The notes: generated from the sequence alone by a model not told the origin. Counted from the stretch's first letter, positions 1-5,249 are shown. The stretch is DNA of 9,373 nucleotides from Deltaproteobacteria bacterium (GCA_027297485.1 JAPUHZ010000108.1:1-9373), one strand, 5' to 3'. Numbers and translations: made by a program.

Positions 1-285
1 ATCTGCAGAGGCATCATAGGGCGTTCTATGGTCTTGGCCCCCGACAGATGTAAATTTGGTTTGCAGAAAAAGCGTCTCCCGGTTGATGCCTTTGTTGGCG
101 AGTGCAAGCAGGGCCTCACCAACAAGGGCCTCATTGTAATGAATGAGCTGATTGGCCGTGTCAATGGCCCTAAAGCCTGAAGACACGGCTAATTGAACCA
201 GATAAGCGGTGGCGTCTTTCTTCCAGGCGGTTCCATACATAAAGGAAGGAACGGTGACGTTATTATATGCAGTAAGTTTGCTCAT
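1..285 (-). CDS. Aldo/keto reductase, N-terminal part (cut by the left window edge)
   Basis: The reading frame starts at an ATG at 285 and stays open for 95 codons to the window edge, so only the N-terminal third of a roughly 280-residue NAD(P)H-dependent (beta/alpha)8-barrel oxidoreductase is present. The start of the protein, MSKLTAYNNVTVPSFMYGTA, is followed by the family signature GFRAIDTA, with the catalytic Asp at residue 42. HYNEALVGEAL follows (candidate catalytic Tyr50), and then LFLQTKF with the catalytic Lys77. The Tyr lies eight residues after the Asp instead of the usual five; from memory, some AKR subgroups show this longer spacing. The family reduces aldehydes and ketones in the cytoplasm, and the substrate cannot be told from this fragment. 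The ribosome binding site is weak (GGGTGA, 3 bases before the ATG). No promoter was recognised. Confidence 0.88.
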   Translation of the reverse strand, partial: MSKLTAYNNVTVPSFMYGTAWKKDATAYLVQLAVSSGFRAIDTANQLIHYNEALVGEALLALANKGINRETLFLQTKFTSVGGQDHRTPYDASAD

Positions 286-805
286 GTTTCACCCATATTG
301 AGACGCGAGTGTTAAGTAATAGGGCAGGTCTTTATTTGTGCCATCATGGTTTAACGTGTGATGGAGGTCGAGTCTTTTGCAGAGTGAGTTATCAAGATCA
401 CGGGTTTTTAGCATGGAGTTCACCCAATATACGCCGATGAAAACGACCCAGGTCTTATTATACAGATACGGCCAATTGTCTATCCATAGCGTATTCCTTA
501 CTATCAACAAAGGACCGGGCCCCTTCTCATTGCACTATCCTCGGAAATAAGGGCAGAACGAAAGTTGTAACTAAAAACTCTCTCTCAAATTTCATCAGCA
601 GTCTAAAAAGCATAACGCCCGGCTGGGGAGAGCCAGTAAGCATGTGACCGGATCGGGTGACCCAGCCGAAGTTAGTTTCGGATAAAATAGGGCAAAATCA
701 TTAAGAAGGCAACAGGCATGAGGCAACAGGGGAAGGGATGAAGGATGAAGAAACTACGAAACCCGTGCTCGTGAAACGCGTTCGTGGCTCCTGGTCTTAG
801 GCCTT
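286..805. other. Gene-poor intergenic stretch between aldo/keto reductase and toxin
   Basis: About 520 bases without a gene I can support. Minus-strand 289-510 can be read as 73 codons from a TTG, but it has no ribosome binding site and no recognisable motif. The stretch holds an inverted repeat (620-627 with 661-668) and a purine-rich, degenerate direct repeat around 705-735 (GGCAACAGG, then AGGCAACAGG). The rest looks like non-coding or decayed DNA. Confidence 0.5.
620..668. repeat. Perfect 8-bp inverted repeat, possible large hairpin
   Basis: CGGCTGGG at 620-627 is the exact reverse complement of CCCAGCCG at 661-668, with 33 bases between them. Outside the arms, TAAC at 613-616 can also pair with GTTA a few bases beyond the right arm, after a short unpaired spacer. 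It lies about 140 bases downstream of the toxin stop codon on the minus strand. It has no T-run like a terminator. A remote resemblance to integron attC architecture is discussed as a finding. Confidence 0.45.
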
Positions 806-1177
806 CTACGGCCAAAAACGCAGAAAATCAAAGGATAGCTGGCGGTGATGTTTGATGGCCAGAAAATAAAGCCGGTTTCGCCTGAGCAGGTAGAGGATGA
901 GGTAATCATCTACAACAAACTCTCGGAGATCATCTCCCTTGCGAAACACGGCCCTAAGACGATCCAACAAGACTTGAGCTTCTAGAGACCGAACAGCGTG
1001 GTTTGGGAAGGAACGACCCGAGCGCGGGAATCGGCACAGAGTCGGCACGATATTATCGAAAAGGCGGCCAAGAAGCCGCTGAAAGGCAGATCGGCCCTCG
1101 GGTCCCAAGAATAAGCGGACGGAGTCTAAATTGGCAACGAAATTTTCGGTAAAAAGCGGCCGAACCCTACCGGCCAT
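806..1177 (-). CDS. Type II toxin, RelE/ParE family
   Basis: A 123-residue protein of the RelE/ParE fold. In its C-terminal half it has the pattern LREFVVDDYLILYLLRR (about 84-100), then NRLYFLAIKHHRQLSFDF. This is the beta-strand core plus the conserved basic and aromatic tail (K109, H110, H111, R112) that ends many RelE/ParE toxins. RelE members cut mRNA on the ribosome, whereas ParE members poison DNA gyrase; sequence alone does not decide between them here. The ATG overlaps the end of the antitoxin gene by 11 bases, so translation is probably coupled to antitoxin synthesis. Length is slightly above the usual 90-110 residues. No frameshift or stop interrupts it, so the module appears functional. 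Regulation should come from the promoter in front of the antitoxin gene. Confidence 0.85.
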   Translation of the reverse strand: MAGRVRPLFTENFVANLDSVRLFLGPEGRSAFQRLLGRLFDNIVPTLCRFPRSGRSFPNHAVRSLEAQVLLDRLRAVFRKGDDLREFVVDDYLILYLLRRNRLYFLAIKHHRQLSFDFLRFWP

Positions 1178-1448
1178 ACCGGGCCTTGAGTTTGGCCGCG
1201 GTCAAAAGCTTACCCGCGTTGACCTCCTTGACACCACGAACTGCCTCCTGAAGCAGCGTGAGATGTATATGCTCCCGCTCCAGTTGGTGGTAGTAATCGA
1301 GACGCTCCGCGTCAATCAGCGCCGCACAACTTTCCCCGTTCTTCGTAAGAATCTTCTCTCCATGCTCTCGCCGGACGTCTTCGCAAAGCTCGGAAAGCTT
1401 TGCCCGCGCCCGCGTCAGAGGAATGATATCCTTGGACGAAATAGCCAT
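1167..1448 (-). CDS. Type II antitoxin, Phd/YefM family
   Basis: A 93-residue protein starting MAISSKDIIPLTRARAKLSE, the typical Phd/YefM N-terminal DNA-binding region. It is followed by LTKNGESCAALIDAERLDYY (about residues 34-53), matching the family pattern in which the strand after 'I-T-K-N-G' leads into helix 3. The C-terminal tail (about 60-93) is the expected toxin-wrapping segment. The ATG at 1448 is chosen over an upstream in-frame ATG at 1514 because AAAGGAGG lies 4 bases before it and because the promoter -10 and -35 boxes fall inside the longer version. The protein is expected to neutralise the overlapping toxin and, together with it, to repress its own promoter. A TGTACA core between the promoter boxes fits that role. 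Confidence 0.88.
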   Translation of the reverse strand: MAISSKDIIPLTRARAKLSELCEDVRREHGEKILTKNGESCAALIDAERLDYYHQLEREHIHLTLLQEAVRGVKEVNAGKLLTAAKLKARYGR

Positions 1449-1466
1449 ACTGCCTCCTTTTGTTGC

Positions 1467-1495
1467 AGTATAAATAATGTACAGGATAACGTCAA
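1467..1495 (-). promoter_or_regulatory. Toxin-antitoxin promoter with YefM-like operator core
   Basis: On the minus strand TTGACG (1490-1495) and TATACT (1467-1472) are separated by exactly 17 bases, a near-consensus sigma-70 promoter. The start of transcription would fall about 10-15 bases before the antitoxin ATG, with the AGGAGG ribosome binding site in the short leader. In the spacer, 1478-1483 reads TGTACA, the hexamer known as the core of the palindromes bound by the E. coli YefM antitoxin. Binding there would block RNA polymerase, consistent with autorepression. The promoter is seen in the sequence; the operator role is inferred. Confidence 0.75.
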
Positions 1496-1650
1496 GAATA
1501 GTTTTGAAATTCAAGCGTAGATATTAGTCCTACCGGGGTAAGGATAGTGTCTAGTTCCGTGTATCGGGTTTTGGATTAACTCCCAACTCGGAACGGTGAA
1601 AGCGCGGGCGGCAATTTTCAAATGTCTGTTCCACCTGAGCTTTCCTGGAG

Positions 1651-2739
1651 TCAATCTCTAATATCCTGCAAAAACCACTCAGTAGGAAGCTTACGACCGA
1701 GCCCTTTTTCCTTTGCCAGTTGGTAGACCTTGCCGGCACAGGCGGCGAACTGGAGTCCTTGCGTCCCGGCATTGATGAAAAAGGTAATCTGACGCGGATC
1801 GGTCCGCCCGGCAACCTTTCCCGCCTTGAGTTCCATAAAATAGTGGAAGAAATCCCCTCGGTAATTGTCCACTACCGGATTGGGAATACGCTCCTTCTCT
1901 TCAGGCTGACCGGCTATGTATCCAACATTTCCATGAAGTCGGATCATTCCTTCGTCCATGGTTTCTACTGTATTTTTCCCGAGCTTTATGGAGAGATCAC
2001 AGCGCTCAACCACTTTCGGCCCGATCTCACAGGCGCGCACACAAGTGATATGGGCCCCCTCCTTGAGCCATGCCGCTTCATCGAATACGACGCGGGTGGA
2101 GTCCGTGCAGGCAGCAACGATATCGGAACCTCGAACAACGGATTCCGCACTATCGACCGCTTCCACCGACAGATTGAGCTTCTTGCTCATCTCCTCGGCA
2201 TAGGCCTCTCGATGGCCTTTGGTAGGGCTATAGACCTTGACCTTTTGAATCTTGCGCACCTCGTTGAAGGCCATGAGATAGCTGCGGGCCATACCACCGG
2301 AGCCAAAGATCCCGACCACAGAGGCGTCTGACCGTGAGAGATATCTGGCGCCTAATCCTGCGCATCCGCCGACGCGCATGTGCTGCAATAATCCGTCGTT
2401 GATAATGGCCAGAGGCTCTCCGTTGCGCACGCTGAAGAGCATGATCAGGCCACAAAACGTTCCGGGCCGGATGCAATACTTCTCCTCTGTGTTTCTATCG
2501 GGCCAATGAACGATGTCCGATTTCATCCGAATGGCAAAGACACCAAGCTTTCGACTCGCCCCTTCCATGCTCCCCCAACGGTAGTAACCATCCGACCGTT
2601 CACAGGGAACCCACACATCCAGCCGTGGCCGATAGACCGCATCCCCTTTGAGTAGATCCTCGTAAGCTATCTCCAGTACTTCAATACAGCTCTTCATATC
2701 GAGGAGCTTTTCCACTTCTTGATTGTTAATCAAAAGCAT
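1651..2739 (-). CDS. Ornithine cyclodeaminase / mu-crystallin family protein
   Basis: A 362-residue cytoplasmic enzyme of the ornithine cyclodeaminase/mu-crystallin superfamily. The N-terminal half forms the dimerisation and substrate domain. It includes RMKSDIVHWP (about 71-80) and NDGLLQHMRVGG (114-125), whose Arg122 aligns with the substrate-carboxylate-binding Arg of the family. A Rossmann domain follows with the dinucleotide-binding motif GIFGSGGMA (143-151), then SDIVAACTDST (205-215), which is the usual 'D-I-V-x-T-x-T' segment. Family members use NAD(P)H on imino or amino acids: ornithine cyclodeaminase, alanine dehydrogenase, ketimine reductases and lysine cyclodeaminase. The canonical R-T-A-A after the Arg is replaced by R-V-G-G, and the Lys usual in the earlier strand (G-V-K) is F67 here, so true ornithine cyclodeamination is doubtful. 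The ribosome binding site is poor (AAGGGCAAG). The gene is divergent from the FAH gene across a repeat-rich intergenic region. The exact substrate is unknown. Confidence 0.85.
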   Translation of the reverse strand: MLLINNQEVEKLLDMKSCIEVLEIAYEDLLKGDAVYRPRLDVWVPCERSDGYYRWGSMEGASRKLGVFAIRMKSDIVHWPDRNTEEKYCIRPGTFCGLIMLFSVRNGEPLAIINDGLLQHMRVGGCAGLGARYLSRSDASVVGIFGSGGMARSYLMAFNEVRKIQKVKVYSPTKGHREAYAEEMSKKLNLSVEAVDSAESVVRGSDIVAACTDSTRVVFDEAAWLKEGAHITCVRACEIGPKVVERCDLSIKLGKNTVETMDEGMIRLHGNVGYIAGQPEEKERIPNPVVDNYRGDFFHYFMELKAGKVAGRTDPRQITFFINAGTQGLQFAACAGKVYQLAKEKGLGRKLPTEWFLQDIRD

Positions 2740-2790
2740 ATTACTTGCCCTTACACCAATATTGTGAATTTGGGAAGAGTAAGAAAGAGG

Positions 2791-2819
2791 AAAATGGACC
2801 CCACTTTGACAAAATGGAC
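2791..2819. repeat. Short direct repeat AAAATGGAC, 20-bp period
   Basis: AAAATGGAC occurs at 2791-2799 and again at 2811-2819. Spaced short direct copies of this kind resemble the multiple terminal repeats found at ends of some insertion sequences (for example the IS21 family), but no transposase remains nearby. This may be a scar or chance. Confidence 0.3.
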
Positions 2820-2910
2820 GGGTTTAGGCTAAAGACTTGATTGACTCGATTGACTTTAAAGTTCACTGGTACAACTATAGACAGGGTGTCACAAAAACTC
2901 TCTTTTCAGG

Positions 2911-3090
2911 TCGGTCAAAAGGGTCCCAGATGCAAGACGCGCGAGAAACCGACGAGCGGAGGCGTACTTAGGAAGTGCGTCGGAGCCGCCCCGCTTAGAG
3001 CGGGAAAAATCCCCAAGCGCGTCGAGAGCCGTTATCTTACAACGCCTGCAGTCGGCAGGCTGTGGCAGATGGGCCTTTTTCAACGGTCGG
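2911..3090. repeat. Long imperfect palindromic element (MITE-like)
   Basis: An approximately 180-bp element whose ends are imperfect inverted repeats: the left end has TCAAAAGGGTCCCAGATGC (2917-2935) and the right end GCAGATGGGCCTTTTTCAA (3065-3083). Its centre folds as a 9-pair stem, GGCGTACTT (2961-2969) with AAGTGCGTC (2973-2981), with two G-T wobbles and loop AGG. Smaller hairpins lie on the right arm: CCCGC/GCGGG near 2990-3004, and GCCTGC (3044-3049) with GCAGGC (3055-3060). From memory, elements with these ends are scattered in deltaproteobacterial genomes. No coding capacity is apparent. It could be a non-autonomous mobile element or a transcribed folded spacer. Confidence 0.6.
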
Positions 3091-3105
3091 TAGATGCCGA
3101 TCAAG

Positions 3106-3210
3106 TTATATCGACCACGGGGTTTGGACCCCGCGGTCGACCAAAGGGGAGAGCTGCCGCTTCTCCCCTTTGGAAACCCCATCGGCTTTGTGCCCGCGGC
3201 AAGCCGCAGG
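3106..3210 (+). repeat. Three-hairpin interspersed repeat, copy 1
   Basis: A 105-bp unit that recurs at 6057-6162 with about 92% identity (8 differences including one indel). It folds into three consecutive hairpins. The first is 3112-3122 with 3129-3139 (CGACCACGGGG / CCCCGCGGTCG, one A-C mismatch). The second is CCAAAGGGGAGA (3141-3152) with its exact complement ending at 3173. The third is CCCGCGG (3193-3199), loop CAAG, CCGCAGG (3204-3210, one mismatch). It lies 42 bases before the FAH start in the same orientation relative to its downstream gene as copy 2. Function is unknown. Confidence 0.8.
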
Positions 3211-3238
3211 ATATGATAATAATCTATAATTGAAGGTT

Positions 3239-3244
3239 AGGAGG
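3239..3244 (+). promoter_or_regulatory. Ribosome binding site that fixes the FAH gene start
   Basis: AGGAGG at 3239-3244 is followed by two in-frame TTG codons at 3247 and 3253. The first is only 2 bases away, too close for initiation; the second is 8 bases away, which is optimal. The start is therefore placed at 3253. Confidence 0.75.
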
Positions 3245-3252
3245 TATTGAAT

Positions 3253-4161
3253 TTGAAACTTCTTCGTTTCAATGACGACAGGATTGGGGTACTAAAAGAC
3301 GAAAATCATGTGGTGGATGTGAGTGGGGCAATCACCTCTCGTAGAGCCAAAGGGCCCCAGAGAGTGATTGAAGATATCATAGAAAATTTCCGTCGCTACC
3401 GGCGGAAGTTTGAGCGGATCGTAGATCGGGAAAGCGGGGTTCCTTTGAGCAGCGTTAAACTCCTAGCACCCATCCCCCGACCCAGCAAGTGCCTGGCAGC
3501 CTTCGTCAACTACCTGGACAGACCTGACCGGAGCGTGGATCACTTGCCCAACGAGTACTTCTACAAGGCCCCAGAGCTGGTTGGTCCGGAAGGCACCGTA
3601 GAGCTATTGGACATCCCCCCGGTCCTAGTCTACCAACCAGAGGCAGAGTTAGCCTTTGTCATGGGCAAGAGAGCAAAGAACGTCCAACAGGCGGAGGCCA
3701 TGGACTATCTCTTCGGCTACATACCCTTCTTCGATATCTCCGCCAGAGGAATGACCCGGCGCACCCAGTTCGTTCCCAAGGGACAAGACACCTATGGGCC
3801 CTGTGGTCCCTGGATCACCACCAAGGACGAGATTCCCGATCCTCATAACCTCGTGGTGAAGTCTTGGGTCAACGGGGAAGTGAGGCAGAATTACAACACC
3901 CAGTACATGGCCCACAAAATCGCCGAACAGATAGCCTGGGTCAGCAGGTTGGTCCAGCTGCAGCCTGGAGACGTGATAGCCACGGGGACCTATCACGAGG
4001 GGCTGGGTCCCATCAACGACGGCGATGTCCTGGAGATCGAGATAGAAAAAATGGGTAAGGCCAGGTTTTTCATCAAAGGCCATGGCCCGCGCAAGGATGT
4101 AGAGTGGATGCCGGGCGTCAGCCAACCCCCGCCAATCAGTGGGAGAATGACTAAAGTTTAG
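3253..4161 (+). CDS. Fumarylacetoacetate hydrolase (FAH) family protein
   Basis: A 302-residue enzyme beginning MKLLRFNDDRIGVL from a TTG start placed by an AGGAGG 8 bases upstream. The FAH fold is recognisable: a small N-terminal domain (1-70), then LLAPIPRPSKCLAAFVNY (70-87). The divalent-metal ligands follow: E130 and E132 in PEAELAFVMG, and D161 in FFDISARG. The segment PKGQDTYGPCGPW (175-187) carries the conserved Lys176, and the glycine-rich loop ATGTYHEGLGP is at 243-253. Members cleave or decarboxylate beta-diketo or acylpyruvate compounds, for example fumarylacetoacetate, acylpyruvates and oxopentene tricarboxylate of homoprotocatechuate breakdown. Length and motif order are normal for the bacterial single-domain type. 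The substrate cannot be named; the following short-chain dehydrogenase on the same strand suggests a shared catabolic role. The C-terminal 25 residues, rich in Pro and Gly, extend past the usual end. Confidence 0.88.
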   Translation: MKLLRFNDDRIGVLKDENHVVDVSGAITSRRAKGPQRVIEDIIENFRRYRRKFERIVDRESGVPLSSVKLLAPIPRPSKCLAAFVNYLDRPDRSVDHLPNEYFYKAPELVGPEGTVELLDIPPVLVYQPEAELAFVMGKRAKNVQQAEAMDYLFGYIPFFDISARGMTRRTQFVPKGQDTYGPCGPWITTKDEIPDPHNLVVKSWVNGEVRQNYNTQYMAHKIAEQIAWVSRLVQLQPGDVIATGTYHEGLGPINDGDVLEIEIEKMGKARFFIKGHGPRKDVEWMPGVSQPPPISGRMTKV

Positions 4162-4180
4162 AATAAGAGAGGTAGAAAGC

Positions 4181-4291
4181 GTGCGATGCCTTGCCAACAC
4201 AAATCTCGAAACCATCGTGGGCTCGGAGGTCCCGATCGATAGCCGACTCCCCGACCTGGGCGCGATGCTCCGCAGAGAAATACAAAGTTAG
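4181..4291 (+). CDS. Possible 36-residue small ORF or gene remnant
   Basis: A GTG-initiated frame of 36 codons lies between the FAH and dehydrogenase genes. GAGAGG lies 7 bases before the GTG, and the TAG stop overlaps the GGA ribosome binding site of the next gene, an arrangement suited to translational coupling. In its middle, third codon positions are mostly G or C (for example ACC ATC GTG GGC TCG GAG GTC CCG ATC), as in the neighbouring genes and unlike random intergenic DNA. The peptide centre reads NLETIVGSEVPIDSRLPDLG. I do not recognise a family. It may be a small protein or the surviving end of a larger deleted gene. Confidence 0.35.
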   Translation: MRCLANTNLETIVGSEVPIDSRLPDLGAMLRREIQS

Positions 4292-4299
4292 GAATTACG

Positions 4300-5007
4300 A
4301 TGAAATTAAAAGGCAAGGTCGCTCTGGTCACCGGAGGGGGAAGGGGTATCGGGAAGGCCATCACCCTGGCCTATGCCCGCGAAGGGGCAAGGCTGGCTAT
4401 CTGCGCACGGACCGCTTCCGAAATCGAGGAGACGGCACAGGAGATTGAAGCGCTAAAGGGAGAATGCCGCGCTTGGGTGTGTGATGTCTCGGTTGAAGAG
4501 CCGGTTAAGGAACTCATAAAGGAGACCGAAAGGAGCTACGGGAGGATCGACATCTTGGTCAACAACGCCGGGGTTATGACGCGACCGGCATCGATCGCGG
4601 AGCTGGAGGTGAGAAAGTGGGACTATGCGATCGCCGTCAATCTCCGTGGACCCTTCCTGGTTACTAAGGCTGTCCTTCCCATAATCATACGTCAGAAGAG
4701 CGGCTCCATCATCAACCTCTCCTCTTCAATCGGCCGGGGGGCCTACGCCAACTTCGGCGCCTACGCTGTATCGAAGTGGGGGATCGAAGGATTCACTCAG
4801 ACCCTAGCCGCCGAGGTGAGGTCTTATAACATCCGGGTCAACTCCGTGGAGCCCGGCTATGTAGCGACAAGACTCACTGGCTACCAAGGCAGCAGGCCTG
4901 AATCGGTTACGGATATCTTCGTTTTTCTTGGGTCTGACGAATCGAAAGGGATCACCGGAAGGATGCTTAGCTCCTCAGACTGGAGATCTCAGGTAAAAGG
5001 AAATTAG
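4300..5007 (+). CDS. Short-chain dehydrogenase/reductase (SDR), short C-terminal region
   Basis: A 235-residue classical SDR. It has the nucleotide-binding motif TGGGRGIG (11-18), an acidic DV at 62-63 (adenine pocket), NNAG (88-91), Asn114, and the catalytic triad Ser142 (NLSSSIG), Tyr155 and Lys159 (YAVSK). PGYVATRL (185-192) follows. Residues around strand 2 (CARTAS, 35-40) with Arg37 suggest NADP(H) preference. After PGYVAT the usual 25-30-residue substrate-binding loop is reduced to about 10 residues before ESVTDIFVFLGSDES, and the typical ending 'V-D-G-G' is replaced by LSSSDW. The enzyme would oxidise or reduce a hydroxy/keto group in the cytoplasm. A ribosome binding site (AGGA, 6 bases before the ATG) is present. 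It is close to, and probably co-transcribed with, the FAH gene, and it converges on the selenoprotein gene with 8 bases between stop codons. Confidence 0.9.
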   Translation: MKLKGKVALVTGGGRGIGKAITLAYAREGARLAICARTASEIEETAQEIEALKGECRAWVCDVSVEEPVKELIKETERSYGRIDILVNNAGVMTRPASIAELEVRKWDYAIAVNLRGPFLVTKAVLPIIIRQKSGSIINLSSSIGRGAYANFGAYAVSKWGIEGFTQTLAAEVRSYNIRVNSVEPGYVATRLTGYQGSRPESVTDIFVFLGSDESKGITGRMLSSSDWRSQVKGN

Positions 5008-5015
5008 ACACGGAA

Positions 5016-5249
5016 TTATAAACCCAATAGCTCTTCAATCCTAGCCTGATCAAAACCAACAATGGCATTGCCGTCGATCAGCGTAACCGGGGTACTCTGA
5101 TAACCCAGGGCAAGAAGTTCTTTCAATGCCGCCTGATCCTCGCGCACGTTTTTGTCTACGAAGGAAATCCCCTTTTGAGAAAGAAACTCTTTCTCTCTCT
5201 GACAAGGCCCTCAGCCGGGTTGGCTAAACACAACCACCGATTTAAGCAT
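5016..5249 (-). CDS. Glutaredoxin-like selenoprotein (in-frame UGA = Sec13, U-G-P-C motif)
   Basis: Read through one internal TGA (5211-5213 on the plus strand as TCA), the frame encodes 77 residues beginning MLKSVVVFSQPG, then U, then GPCQREKEFLSQKGISF. This is a complete thioredoxin-fold protein of the glutaredoxin/NrdH type. Strand 1 is VVVFSQ (5-10), and the redox motif U13-G-P-C16 stands in place of C-x-x-C. Helix 1 and strand 2 are followed by VDKNVREDQAALKELLALGY (31-50), the cis-proline segment STPVTL (52-57), IDG, and GFDQARIEELLGL (65-77). Every motif after the UGA is intact and in frame, which argues against decay. An ATG preceded by GGTAGGAAG gives a normal start. A hairpin follows the UGA at the right distance for a SECIS. 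The protein is expected to be a cytoplasmic thiol/selenol oxidoreductase, perhaps reducing disulfides or peroxide-oxidised partners. The neighbouring divergent glutathione S-transferase fits a redox context. selA, selB, selC and selD are not in the window. The alternative is a Cys-to-stop pseudogene. Confidence 0.82.
5177..5213 (-). promoter_or_regulatory. Candidate bacterial SECIS element behind the UGA codon
   Basis: In the mRNA sense the UGA (5213-5211) is followed after 15 bases by a perfect 7-bp stem, GAGAAAG (5195-5189) with CTTTCTC (5183-5177), closing the loop AGTTT. The loop begins 22 bases after the UGA and has a G at its second position. Both agree with the bacterial SECIS model as I know it (loop 16-37 bases downstream, G among the first two loop bases). 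CCTT and AAGG flanking the stem can extend it below an internal loop. It would bind SelB and direct selenocysteine insertion. Confidence 0.65.

Larger units (their letters stand above)
2740..3252. other. Repeat-dense divergent intergenic region
   Basis: This 513-bp gap between the divergent cyclodeaminase-family gene and the FAH gene holds at least three repeat structures, listed separately. Between them are a tandem GATTGACTC/GATTGACTT pair (2839-2856), overlapped by a 10-bp palindrome ACTTTAAAGT (2853-2862), which could be a regulator site. TTGACT at 2850-2855 is a possible -35 box, but the -10 region after it is poor. A perfect TATAAT stands at 3225-3230 without a -35 partner. The open frames crossing this region follow the repeats and are not credible genes. 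Confidence 0.6.

Noticed and set aside
289..510. Minus-strand 73-codon frame just upstream of the aldo/keto reductase gene
   Set aside because: It begins at TTG without a ribosome binding site and has no recognisable domain; its proximity to the next gene is the only argument for it.
798..815. GGCC-TTCTAC-GGCC hairpin followed by AAAAA at the toxin stop as a terminator
   Set aside because: The stem is only 4 bp, and in the direction of toxin transcription the T-run lies before the hairpin, not after it.
1131..1520. Plus-strand 129-codon frame over the toxin-antitoxin operon
   Set aside because: Antisense shadow of two genes with clear family motifs, promoter and ribosome binding site on the other strand.
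1551..1814. Minus-strand 87-codon frame at the end of the cyclodeaminase-family gene
   Set aside because: Mostly overlaps the real gene in another frame; the tail beyond it shows no recognisable family.
3225..3230. TATAAT as the promoter of the FAH gene
   Set aside because: No -35 box at 16-18 bases upstream, and transcription would start at the ribosome binding site itself.
2841..3233. Plus-strand 130-codon frame (and a 97-codon frame on the opposite strand) between the divergent genes
   Set aside because: They run straight through the palindromic element and the three-hairpin repeat, so the peptide is only a translation of repeats.
5016..5249. Glutaredoxin pseudogene caused by a nonsense mutation
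   Set aside because: Considered as the alternative to a selenoprotein. The stop falls exactly on the redox Cys, the rest of the gene is undamaged, and a SECIS-like hairpin follows, so selenocysteine is the better explanation, though not proven.
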